Shown: positions 50,661 through 61,821 of the stretch, in pieces
How positions within the stretch are numbered: the first letter of the stretch is position 1
How the letters are laid out: each line of letters starts with the position of its first letter
Source: Siphonodentalium dalli
Taxonomy: Eukaryota; Mollusca; Scaphopoda; Gadilida; Siphonodentaliidae
DNA length: 64,000 bases
Direction: 5' to 3'
Assembly (NCBI GenBank): GCA_032622095.1
Contig: CP136067.1
Span: 130,215,990 to 130,279,989, forward strand
The notes under the pieces: generated by a model
What the model was told of the DNA's origin: nothing
What the model saw: only the letters and a program-made list of their open reading frames with translations
Databases searched by the model: none
Program-made: the position numbers and the translations under genes

Positions 50661-50890
50661 GCCCTGTGCCAATGCATTCTCTTATATATGCGAGTCGACC
50701 ATAGGTCGCCTCGCATATATAAGAGAATGCATTGGCTTAACACATTAAAAATTATAAAATTGTTAAAGAATGTAAGAAAAAATGGTAAAAAGTGTTAAAA
50801 AAAGATTTTGTTTAGGCCAATGCAATCTCTTATATATGCGAAGCGACCTATGGTCGACTCGCATATATAAGAGAATGCATTGGCACAGGG
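50661..50890. mobile_element. 230-bp twin-hairpin MITE
   Basis: The termini are inverted: GCCCTGTGCCAATGCATTCT at the left and its reverse complement at the right end. Each end is itself a hairpin: TCTTATATATGCGAG, a short CGACC/GGTCG core, then CTCGCATATATAAGAGAATG. An 80-bp AT-rich centre separates them. Two hairpins in inverted orientation make a four-fold symmetric structure. No obvious target duplication is seen. Confidence 0.85.
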
Positions 50891-51070
50891 CATAACTGTA
50901 ACTATCACAATGTGGTCAAGGAGCCGGTTCCAATGATATCCATATTTGTATGGTTCTATTGAAACAGACCGAAGATATTTTAGGCTGTTGAAGCTTTATT
51001 TGACTGGTTTTGGCCGGTTTGTTAAAAGGGTTAAAAGATGAATACGATTTGAATAAATCTGATTATATCA
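50891..51070. other. Noncoding spacer
   Basis: Nothing recognised between the MITE and the right arm. Confidence 0.3.
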
Positions 51071-51562
51071 GGGGGGATTTCCGGGCACGTATGCCGGGGT
51101 GGGTGGGTGGTCGATGGGACCAACAATTTTTTTTTTCTGCAACTCAAAATTTCTTTTCCTGCAAGTTTTTTGACTGTTTTTGCAATGAGTTTGGCCTAAA
51201 ACACCTTAGAATAAGAGAAACAATGTAATTCTAACTGCTAAACTGACTGCAGGCAGTTATCGTGTTGTATTTTGTTGCAAATTTTGAAATCCAAGATGAC
51301 CGCTGGGGCAGCCATCTTTTTTGGGCCGAATGACCCCAAAATGACTCGTTCCTAGTTACATGTCAATGTTAACATCCATGACAAATAGTATGCACATATA
51401 TTCACATACGGCTGTTTACAGTGAATCCCCCCGCAAATCTCTGTTTTAGTGTTAAAGGGGGGGGGGTCCAAAAATGGTCGGAAAAACTGCCGAAAACGGA
51501 AAACAATTTGGACGCGGTGGTCGGTGGGTCCTAACAAGGTTCGAAAGGTCAAAAGCAGCCTA
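51071..51562 (-). repeat. Right arm of the inverted repeat, inner segment
   Basis: Reverse complement of about 48035-48516. Landmarks are AAATCCAAGATG, GGCCGAATGACCCCAAAATG, ACATGTCAATGTTAACATCC and GCCGAAAACGGAAAACAATT. It is interrupted at AGCCTA by the 2.52-kb transposon. Confidence 0.85.
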
Positions 51563-54081
51563 CACTGTTAGAAATTAATGTCGGTTCGACGGTTTCGGGC
51601 CGTCATAATCGACGGTCCCATACCGTTTCATCAGTTTGACGTTTTTTACCGTTATTTTATGTGTCCATGAAAATTGTTTAAATTAAATATTTTCGTGATT
51701 CAAAGTCATGCCGTCAAAACTCAATAGTATATTTATCGGTGACCATAGTATGTACGGCAATTACTACATACAGTATATGACTGAATCTTACTCTGCTGAT
51801 ATTTATTATGTATTATTTATCCGGCATTCGTTATGTGTTATGCGGAACCGTACGAATTGTCATGAGTACTGTACGTTATTCTCCTTCCGGGGTTAAGTTC
51901 CCGCTTTAGCACTAAGCTCATTTCTTCGCCATTATTCTTTGGCGTTGCATATTTGATCGTAAACTGTTGTTTTTGTGAAACTGTTACCTTTTCGACTGTG
52001 GACATTTGTTAAGACGGTATGAGTTCGGTTCCTTTGATAACCGGACAAGTTTCAATTCTGCGACAATCGGCTTAATCATTGACAATTTCCACTAAATTCG
52101 AGAGCAGAGATTCATGCCAATCGATTCATGGCATGATCCATGGTCTGACTTCATTCGACTCAGTGCTGTGTTGTGACTTAGTATCAAAACACTGGCACAT
52201 TTACTGACACAGGAGGATACAGGTACAATTAACACGAGCTCCGATGCAACCAGTAGTGACAATAATAATAACAACGACTCAAAGGGAGCAGCTATTACTA
52301 TTATAATGTTGACAATCTAGTTGACAGTGTTCTGAATCTGATTGTTTCAAAGCACATGTATGTACATTTACAAGAGAGGATATACATGTACTGTGCGCAC
52401 GAGTGTAATTCACAAGAGCTTCAATGTCAACAACAACATCGGAAACAATGAACTGATGCCGCACAGTGACGGATGATCACATATCTACAATTCCAACTTT
52501 ACAATTAGACGGACCAATTCATCCCGTGTTCATCAATTTTCATTGAAACGTGTGGATATGAGAAATTGTCATCATTCGCCATGTTATCGTCAAGTTATTA
52601 CAACAATTTACCGGGAGTACAATATTGGTTGGATGTTCTTATCAAACTATCTTTGGCTGACTCATTGATATTGATACTAAGTGTTGTGATACCAGTATAC
52701 AGTTTGGTGCATCATGTTTTAAAAATTCATGGAAAATGTGCGACTACAAGAGAACATTGTCGCCAAGTCATTGCGCACAGTTATTATGGGAGCTGCTGCT
52801 GTCTTGAAGGTTCCAATCCCAACTAGCTGTTATTGATATACAGTACCAGTCGTAAGAAGTGGTATATTAAGCGCGCTATGTTCGCGCCCGATATCGCAAT
52901 AATATTGCAAGTGGAAACGCTTATAAGCATGTCGCTTGTGATATTATTGCAATGTTCTGCGCTTAATATTGCGACATCTTGCGCTCAAAATTGTGACATT
53001 TAAATCAATTATTGCTTCTTCTATATAGTTTATTGCATAAATAGAGACAATGTTTTAGATATGTATATAATTATAGTTGTAAATTCAAATGTACATATAT
53101 GTACACTATATGCACATTATTTATCTAATATAATATAACACTATCGGATCTGTATGAAATTTAGCGCGCTTAGTATCGCAATATTTTGCGTTCAATATTG
53201 CAATAATAAGTCCGACAGATTTTTGGTATTGTGCTATAATCACGCGTTTTTCTAAATAAAGCACGCTCAATATCGCAATAAAGGTGCGTCTAAAAATACT
53301 ACTTATTCTGACTGGTACTGTATTGTCATGATGTACAGATTCACCTGTTAAAACAAAAACTGTGTTTACAAGTGACTTGACAATTTCACGCCTTATATGT
53401 TACCAAAAAGTATGCCATTAAGATATTTTACTTTTACATGTACATAAATTGGTGTTTTAACTGTGAAACATGTAGCTTTGTTTTTGTTATGGCTTAAAAG
53501 GGCATGCCATATTTATACAGTAGTTAGTTAAAGGCGAACACATTACGCGTGCTCAGCCTTTTCCGGATTAAATTCTAAGAGGCAGATAACAAACTTGGTC
53601 CACTGCAAACTGCAAAGTTTCATAAGTATTGTCTATCACTTTATGCATTGAGGATTTACATTTCATCAAAACTATGATCGTAACATAAGAACTAAAAGAT
53701 GTATTTTTCAGTTACGAATAATACTAGTTTCGACCATTCAAAACATAGGAATCATAATGCCTACCGGGAAATCATATTGTCACCATGGGAACCTGGCTAA
53801 TTCTATGGTAAATTAGCAAATAAAGAGCAAAAATTGGTGTTGACCCATGAAAAATACCATTGGTCTGACCTTTATTAGTTACGGTCTTGATATTAATTAA
53901 ACGGTGCTGAACCGTAAAAAATACAACGGGCTGACAACTACTGGTTACGGTCTGCCAGTTACTTAAACGGTTTTATATGGTGGAATATGCTGCGGTCTGA
54001 CCGTATGTTTAACGGTCAAATGTTGGCAGCGATGTTGCGCGGTCTCAGACCGTTAAAGCGACGGTACTTTTTCTAACAGTG
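51563..54081. mobile_element. 2.52-kb DNA transposon with TA duplication and CACTGTTAGAAA ends
   Basis: It starts CACTGTTAGAAA and ends TTTCTAACAGTG, with TA on each side. The homologous place in the left arm (48046-48055, CACGTAGGCT) has a single TA, so the unoccupied site confirms a 2-bp TA duplication. Both subterminal regions are crowded with ACGGT/ACCGT words (51583-51715 and 53880-54068), as expected of transposase-binding repeats. No frame exceeds 86 codons and none looks like a DDE transposase, so it seems non-autonomous. TA duplication fits the Tc1/mariner group among others; the superfamily is not settled. Confidence 0.85.
52841..53320. mobile_element. 480-bp MITE nested in the 2.52-kb transposon
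   Basis: The left end CAGTACCAGTCGTAAGAAGT and the inverted right end CAGTACCAGTCAGAATAAGT form a ~24-bp terminal inverted repeat flanked by TA on both sides. Inside, GCGC-type words and (A/T)ATTGCAATA or ATCGCAATA words recur many times in both orientations, a possible subterminal repeat set. It has no coding capacity. Confidence 0.8.
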
Positions 54082-55234
54082 TACGCCCCCCCTGATTATA
54101 TCAAGACATTTTGAAAGACACCGCCGGGAATTATAGAAAGTCATGGATAGAAAAATCAAACCATCACCGGAGTCTGAAATATCAGATCTCGGGGAACTAT
54201 GTAAATGTTCTGAGAAGGTGTTTTTTCCAAAACCAAACTCGACTCAATGTGCGCTGATAACTAAACGCGAAATTTATAGCACTTGCCATAGCAAAACTGA
54301 AAAGGCCACGTCTCGGACGTTTACTGATCAAACAGTTAAATAATATATTAAAGCTTATGTAGACGAGATTATGCCCATCTATACGTTCGTTCGCTTGTCT
54401 TTTTTTCAACGCTGATCCTAAATAATGGATTATTTCCCCAAGATTACATTCTATCAGATTCAGTGGCAAATATGTATCGCATATTTCCAGCATTCGCTGA
54501 TTATGTTGAAGCTTGGAAACTTGACACTAATACAACCAAAGCTAGCAGTTTCACTAACACGGCGATTTGTCACTGATCTTGACCGAAATGTCACCTTGGG
54601 CCTACAGACAGGCGCTCGGGTGAAATTCTGGTCACTCAGCACATGATGGAATGTTAACGACCTAGCCAATGTCAGTATGTGGCATTATTATCCATCCCTT
54701 AAATAACACTATTTCTGATTGGGCAAAAGCCGCCACGTGATAATCGGAGAAAAAGTCATATTGGACTCTCGAATGTCATATTGGACGCCCTTGTGTGCAA
54801 TATTACTTTTTTATTTCTACCCCGTGACGTCACGAATTAACTCTATTGCGAAATGAATCGGTGAAATTGTGATGCGAGCAACAATGTTGGATTTAGCAGT
54901 CGTTTCACTTCCACGTTGAGTTTGTTTCACTTTCGTGTTTACTGTTGCAAATCATGCTTTGTGATGATCAAAATACAGGCTTTTATAGATAATTAAGTGC
55001 CAACAAATACCAAAAATAACCACAAAAGTTTTATTCACAAAACTTGGATAAACATACAGATGGATAATAGAAATGTCATTATACAATGTTGTGTACTGTA
55101 TGAGTTTTTCTTTGTACTCGTCCAGGTTGTGGTGAAAAGTCGTATAGGACTCGACACTGCGTAGCTCGTCCATTATGACTTTTCACCACAACCTGGACTC
55201 GTACAAGAAAAACACACACTGTACACAATATTGT
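54082..55234 (-). repeat. Right arm of the inverted repeat, outer segment
   Basis: Reverse complement of about 46838-48033. Matching landmarks include TGATTATATCAAGACATTTT, AAGTCATGGATAGAAAAATC, TGAAAAGGCCACGTCTCGGA, GATCTTGACCGAAATGTCAC, TGACGTCA (54825-54832) and GACTTTTCACCACAACCTGG. It has one fewer GAGTCCAATATGAC copy than the left arm. Confidence 0.85.
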
Positions 55235-56164
55235 ACAAGAAAACTAAGATGCATGCATCAGGTCATCCATGAACTATTTAGCAATAGAATAATTCAGTTC
55301 GGTTGCGGTTTCACAACGTTACAACTGACATACGATTACACAAGACGAACCTTGAATGTGGAACTATGTAAGAGTGAATATTAATGTTCTAAATCCCATG
55401 TTTCACCTTTAGTGGTAATGGGGTCGTACTTTATTAACACGCAAGTATTGTAATTAAGTACGGGTAATTAGAAGTAACAAATCGTTTAGTTTCTATCGTA
55501 TCGGCTAAAAGGGGTGAGCAGATTGCTGATGATGAATGCTCTCGTTAGCTGCCAATATAATGTGCATATTTGCCCCGTTACGTTTATACACTGTAGCATT
55601 GGCGGGCCAGAGTGTGTTGACATGTTAAGTGTTTGGTTCATTAATAACAGATCAGCAGGGATTTGTCGTGATAACGTATACGTGGAAATATGCTACCTAA
55701 ACGGTTAAATGAACGGTTGATATAGTACACCACCGTGTATACTCGGTTTAAATAGATATATTATATAGGGACGTGTGCTCAATTTTGGTGCGGACCGATG
55801 ATAAAAAAAAAATCAGAGGTAAATGTCGGCGGGCGGGAGGGCCATTTTTTCAATAATTTTTAAAGAAATTGAACAGTTGCAGCAGTAGCAAAAAAAAGGG
55901 TGTACAATTGGCAAATGATGAGGGGCGGCGTGACGTGTAACTAGGATTGAAATTAGATATGCAATTTGGAGATTATTGGATGAGGGATGTTATATTAATT
56001 ATATTAAAGGGACGAGGGGGCTTAGTTGTCGAAAATATTCATATTTGTTCCAAACACCGTAAACAGAAAAATATTAAAACGCATACATTTTGGTTCAAAT
56101 ATACGATCACTATCGCGTAAACATCATGCTCACATAAAGACCTACTAAATTTTACCTAAACAAG
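55235..56164. other. Noncoding AT-rich region
   Basis: No coding exon or repeat recognised. Short frames only, for example 55514-55708. Confidence 0.4.
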
Positions 56165-56310
56165 AGTCTGATTGTGTTATAGAAGGCAGCACAATGCTAC
56201 TGGCTAATCACACACAAATGGTATAAACGCTCTTTATTATTTCCAAATAAGGAATTGAGCAACAAAGAACGCTCTTTATGTTTACCATCATAATATAAAG
56301 AAACACCAAG
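56165..56310 (-). repeat. Diverged interspersed repeat (partner of 40201-40400)
   Basis: Contains AATCACACACAAATGG, ATAAACGCTCTTTATTATTT and AGAACGCTCTTTATGTTTAC, the reverse complement of the ordered words at 40207-40305. A shorter relative, AAAGAGCGTTATTGTTTATC, lies at 58398. Confidence 0.65.
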
Positions 56311-56818
56311 AAAGTAACTTTTTATGCTTTGTTTACATAACAATCGTCAAATTTACGACAATAACATACTGTTTATGAGATATTTCTCATTTGTATATTA
56401 ACAAAGTATGTCTATATTTGAATATTATTTTCGTTTGTAGCGGTTTTTGGCAGGTGGAAATATGTTCACAGGATACCCACCAAGGCCTTCCGTACCTTTA
56501 ACGTATACTGCAACTGTTTTTCTTGTCAATAGCAGAATACATAATGCTATTAAGAAGTGACACAAAACACAGAACATTTTTTTTAATTATAAGTATTGAG
56601 CAGTGAGAAATATTTGAGTCGAGGAAACCAGTAACGAAAGGCAATATTAACATGATTTCTGTCAGCGAATAATTGTTTACGTTCCAATGAATATTAAAAT
56701 GTACTGAAAACAAACTGCTAATGGGTGCCAGACTTTCATAAACACAAATTATGTATTAATGGTGTAACGACATTTCGTTCTTAATTGTCTAAAAAAATAG
56801 GGGATGGGGATGTTTGGA
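56311..56818. other. Noncoding AT-rich region
   Basis: Nothing recognised. Confidence 0.35.
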
Positions 56819-57060
56819 TCTCTAGTTTAACGACATTTTTCGGTCTTTGTAGTTTAACGACATTTTTCGGTCTTTAATAGTTTAATGACATTTTTCGGTC
56901 TTTATAATATCTCAAGATATAGGGGGTATTTGGATCTCTAGTTTAACGACATTTTTCGGTCTTTATAGTTTAACGACATTCTCGGTCTTTAATATTTCAA
57001 GATATAGGGGCCCTTAGTGGGTATTTGGATCTCTAGTTTAACGACATTTTTCGGTCTTTG
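56819..57060 (+). repeat. 27-bp repeat with larger ~120-bp register
   Basis: AGTTTAACGACATTTTTCGG followed by TCTTT(G/A) occurs six times at about 27-bp spacing within groups. The groups are separated by AAGATATAGGGG and GTATTTGGATCTCT, which also recur. Confidence 0.85.
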
Positions 57061-57128
57061 ATAGCAAAATGGAAGAAGTACATCTTTGGAAAGATGTGGT
57101 GGCCCTAAAAAGGAAAGTTGTTTGGTGA

Positions 57129-58100
57129 TCTTGAAATGCAGTTTTTCTGAACAGTCTTCCTTGATTAAAGTGATGTGAAACACTCCGGCAGACAACAGGC
57201 AGAGTGATCAAATAGAAATTAAGAATAATCTTTCTCAAAGTAGTTATTTGTTACGAATATTAATCTAAATGGATGATACACAACGTCATTCTTATATATT
57301 AGTTAAATGCAATGACTCTCGATGGCGAAATAATTTGTGTTTAATTATAGCCGATAGTTGCGCCCCGAATCGAGATGTAAATATTTACAATTTGGAGTAG
57401 TTCAGACGATGTTCTCTATGAAGTGGTGTGGTAGATTGTTTTGGAAATTTTCAGTGATGTTAGTAGAATGATAACATTCCCCAGGTTGGCAAACTGCCTG
57501 AGCACTAACTTATCAATTTCTCGCACCCGAAAAAGTCCATAACAAGTCCATAATATGTCTTTAAGCATATATATAAATCTCCGAAAACCAAAATTCTAAA
57601 GCATTAAACGATTTCTTGAAATGCAGTTTTTCTGAACAGTCTTCCTTCATTAAAGTGATGTGAAACACTCCGGCAGACACCGGGCAGAGTGATCAAATAG
57701 AAATTAAGAATAATCTTTCTCAAAGTAGTTATTCGTTACGAATATTAATTCAAATGGATGATACACAACGTCATTCTTATATATTAGTTAAATGCAATGA
57801 CTCTCGATGGCGAAATCATTTTTGCTTAATTATAGCCGATAGTTGCGCCCCGAATCGAGATGTAAATATTTACAATTTGGAGTAGTTCAGACGATGTTCT
57901 CTATGAAGTGGCGTGGTAGATTTTTTTTGGAAATTTTCAGTGATGTTAGTAGAATGATAACATTCCCCAGGTTGGCAAAGTGCCTGAGCACTAACTTATC
58001 AATTTCTCGCACCCGAAAAAGTACATAACAAGTCCATAATATGTCTTTAAGCATATATATAAATCTCCGAAAACAAAAATTCTAAAGCATTAAACGATTT
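57129..58100 (+). repeat. 485-bp tandem duplication
   Basis: 57129-57614 is repeated as 57615-58100, from TCTTGAAATGCAGTTTTTCT to GCATTAAACGATTT. Scattered substitutions and one or two single-base indels separate the copies (CAACAGGCAG/CACCGGGCAG, GATTGTTTTGG/GATTTTTTTTGG). No coding frame is shared. Confidence 0.95.
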
Positions 58101-58110
58101 GCTATATTTC

Positions 58111-58233
58111 CAGGGCATATATTTCATCTGATTTTGCGAGAATCCATATATACTTTTTCACGAGAATCCAGGGTAATTTGCAAGAATATTTACGAGAATC
58201 TAGATTTGGATTCTCGCCGAAATATAAGCCCTG
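58111..58233. mobile_element. 123-bp MITE with CAGGGC ends and ATTTC duplication
   Basis: The left end CAGGGCATATATTTC and inverted right end CAGGGCTTATATTTC are followed inward by CGAGAATCC on both sides. ATTTC flanks the element at 58106-58110 and 58234-58238. CAGGG ends recall hAT elements, but those make 8-bp duplications, so the class is open. Confidence 0.75.
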
Positions 58234-60239
58234 ATTTCACTCTGAAGTGTGCTTAAATCAGTAAATGGCATAAATTGTACCGTGGTTCCCATGTTCGCCA
58301 AAGTGGCATAAATTTATTTCAGGATAATACTAATTTTAGGCATTCATTTATATCACTGATATCAGGACAATAAATAGCCATTTCCATTGCATGGAACAAA
58401 GAGCGTTATTGTTTATCGGTGTTGTTTTTGGAAGTGGTGGTAGTTAAATTTTATACATTTCGACCCCCAATAAGTATTTCCGAACAAATGAATTATTAAC
58501 AAGCGTGACATGACATCATTGACGAAGATAATTAACACCGATCTACAAGCAATTAAAGTCTTAAAATGAGCTAAAATTTAACATTTTCTTTAAAAAAATT
58601 ACATTTTTATCTCTCGCGACATAATTGTCACCAATAAAAACAAATTTGATTCATCGTGGAAGTTAGTCGGTGACTATAAATAATGTCACCATTCAACTGA
58701 ATGTTGTTGAGCATATTTCAACCAATTTTGGAAGTTTAAATGAATATTTTCTTCACACGCAAAGTAAAATTGACAAATTTCAGGATTTTAGCCTGCTTCG
58801 TTGGGACCAAAATTTGTTGTGCACACTCAAGAAACGTCTACCGACACTCGCTAGGCCAAATTATGCCATGACCATGCTATAAACTAGCTTGAAATTGGCA
58901 AAACAATGAATTTTTTTTTGGTTGAAAAAATTTACATGGGAATCTCCAGTCCATCTGTCCATGGCATAGGCATAGAGAACGATTATTTTTCGATAAAAAC
59001 GAAAATTATGCGAAATGAAAGTCGGCACTCGTCAGAATGGTGCAGAATAACAGACGAGTCTTGTTATATGCGAAAATTTGACCTCATTCGATAAATTAGT
59101 CTCGTAATTAAGGAATCAATCAGTCAATGGCGCTCGGACATGTGGAATTCCGTCGCACTGTTAGTGTTACTGTAGATGGCAGACGCAATTTTGAAATGTA
59201 AACACGCATCAAACACGCATCAAATTTACCTTTTGTGAGAATAACAAAAGCGCAACCTTGATCAAAGTAATACAATACACAACAACACATAGAATAACAA
59301 TGATATAAACACGGTATAAGTGAGAATAAGACGCGTATTCAGACGTGGAATTTGACAACATTTCGTCGTTTTATCTGTTTTGCGCACGTCACTTTCCATA
59401 TTTGGAATTTCCATATATGGGATTTTTGTTAACCTCAATACCGATCAAGTTATCTTAGCATAAACATAAAATATATTGTAATTTATGCAACTACGACCCT
59501 GGTAACCCTGATAACTAATAAAATATACCGGCCAATTCATTTTAAGATCGTTATTTCACTTTGCTTTAGGCATAAATACACTCTTAAACGCACATAAACG
59601 ACCCATTGGCGTTAAATTAAATATACTCGGTATTTATTAATATTAGTTTTTTATTGCTCAGTATAGAGTTAGACCCTTGACACCTGTCAATATATTTGGG
59701 CTGAATTCATATGATGCGGTATTATTCCTGGAAATAAACAACAAACCCGTCGTTACTTCGAAATGTCGTTTGGGCTAACATTTACACAAATCCTCCGTGT
59801 GTTCTCCTCAATTGACACACAGGTTCTCAGTCGACACACAGGTTATCCCAGAAACTGGTGTGAAATAAACAGCCAAGGTTTGGCTGAAATGATAACTTTA
59901 TAATGTACTTGGGACGAAACACAGCACGTTTTGGTGTATATTGTCCAGTTGATTGGCTGGTGTTATTCAATGCACGCATAGTCCGGTCGCCAAACACCCG
60001 GAATTCACGAATGCTTGTTTTCGCGTACAAAGTTTTTTTCTCTGCGGATTTTGTAAATTCAGGTATCCGACAACAACATTTTATCGGCTGGCCATCTGTC
60101 AGCCTTGAGCAATTTTTTTTATAGCGCCCTAAAAAGTATACCCCCCCCCAGATTTCCCCAGACGTAAAACCAGTTACTTGGAATTTGTTGCAAATTCACA
60201 TGACTAATCTAGTAAAATGTATATATTTTTATGAAGATA
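58234..60239. other. Noncoding AT-rich region
   Basis: No coding exon, RNA gene or clear repeat. Short frames at 58670-58882, 58906-59094 and 59903-60124 show no domain-like features. Confidence 0.4.
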
Positions 60240-61030
60240 AGACATAATGACACTATTTTGGGCCAAAATTGAAACTCACCATCCAAGATGGCCACCAAAA
60301 TCGCCGCCGGAAGTTGAAAATATGGCATTTTTCTCAAATATCTTCTAGATCAGTTCATGCTGTTTGGAACTGGTTGAGTAATATGACTTTATTTTGTATT
60401 TTGTATATTAACTGATCATTGGAGCAATTAAACATGCAATTATTGGGGTCCTATCCGCTTGTGATCCCTCAAAAATTCGATTTTATAGAACGCGGTATAA
60501 AATTTTACAAAAAATCACAACTGGGATTCTAGTCATATTTCAACAAGAAATGAACAGAAAGTTGCAATTAAGTGAGGCATACCATTACTTATGAATATTC
60601 CAACTCACTGGAACCAAAATTCTTACTTTGGCTCAAAATGGCTGCCAAAATGGCCGCCAAAATATGGAAAATGATAAATATTGCCCTAGGGTGCCCTGCA
60701 ATCGCTTACAAGTTGTGGTTGATGTACAAAATTCGCTATTATGCCTTCTATACATTGAATACTAACATGTCTGCTGCACCATGGTTAAATGTTACTGTTG
60801 CCACCACTGACATCACCAAAAATATTGGACTTTTCTCTCAAAAACTTGACATAAATATCGGCAAAAATTAACTTTTCAGGTTTGGACCATTTTGTCTTGT
60901 AATATGTAACTATCTTTGGATTAAAATGTGTTTATTGTATTGGTTTATCTTGAATGTGTCACACTATGGTGTTTATAGACCAAATTGCTCAAGATGGCTT
61001 CCAAAATGGCAACCAAATTGGTAAAAAAAA
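60240..61030 (+). repeat. Diverged ~353-bp repeat with AAGATGGC modules
   Basis: AAGATGGCCACCAAAATCGC (60285), AAAATGGCTGCCAAAATGGC (60635) and AAGATGGCTTCCAAAATGGC (60991) are spaced 350 and 356 bp apart. Each is preceded by a CACT...ACCAAA(A/T)TT block. The rest is poorly conserved. A 99-codon frame (60572-60871) arises here and reads KMAAKMAAK from the module. Confidence 0.55.
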
Positions 61031-61521
61031 ATTTTTTTTACATATATCATTATAATATTATATATATAACATTATTCTCTGCGTTATCCGAACATGTAGC
61101 AAATTGTGACTCACTTGGTTATTATACGTGATAGGTATTAACTGACAACTAAATGTTCTATTATGGTTGTCCCAGTTCCGTATGGGGCATGACAAATTCA
61201 TTTTAAAGTATGGCAATTTGCGGAGAACCTCTTTTGTGATTCTGACCATATTATTGAAAGAAAATGGGCAGAACTTTGAGACCGTGACCTGGCGGCCGGA
61301 GTAGCACCGGTATTTGGCTGCAGAGAGATGATTGCGAAAGCGTGTTTCGCAAGAAGCGTTCCCCTGCTGTTGAAAGCAAGTTTGGTATGTTATTCTGAGA
61401 TATGTTTCATGTAACATATTAAAACGTTCTTCATTACCGAAATCTGATACACTTGGATCTCTAAATAGTTAAATGTTTTACTAAATAAATGTTGAATCGT
61501 AATAGTTGTTTTGCAAGTTTA
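61031..61521. other. Noncoding region with one 119-codon minus-strand frame
   Basis: An open frame at 61058-61417 (minus) has scattered cysteines but no recognisable domain. The middle of the region is GC-richer than its surroundings. It could be a decayed repeat or a chance frame. Confidence 0.3.
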
Positions 61522-61821
61522 CTACCTGATATAGGCTGTATAACACTTATAAATATATCTTAGGCATATATGAGTTAAATTAAACTACCTGATATAGGCT
61601 GTGTAACACTTATAAACATGTATTAGGCATATATGAGTTAAATTAAACTACCTGATATAGGCTGTGTAACACTTATAAACATATATTAGGCATATATGAG
61701 TTAAATTAAACTACCTGATATAGGCTGTGTAACACTTATAAACATATATTAGGCATATATGAGTTAAATTAAACTACCTGATATAGGCTGTGTAACACTT
61801 ACAAACATATCTTAACTACAA
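61522..61821 (+). repeat. 63-bp tandem repeat (4.8 copies)
   Basis: CTACCTGATATAGGCTGTGT, AACACTTATAAACATAT and TAGGCATATATGAGTTAAAT repeat from 61522, 61585, 61648, 61711 and 61774. The outer copies carry the few differences. Confidence 0.95.

Noticed and set aside
60572-60871. 99-codon open frame
   Set aside because: It arises from the repeated AAAATGGC module, which forces MAAKMAAK-type translations.
61058-61417. 119-codon minus-strand frame as a gene
   Set aside because: No recognisable domain, no convincing splice sites or neighbours; kept only as a note.
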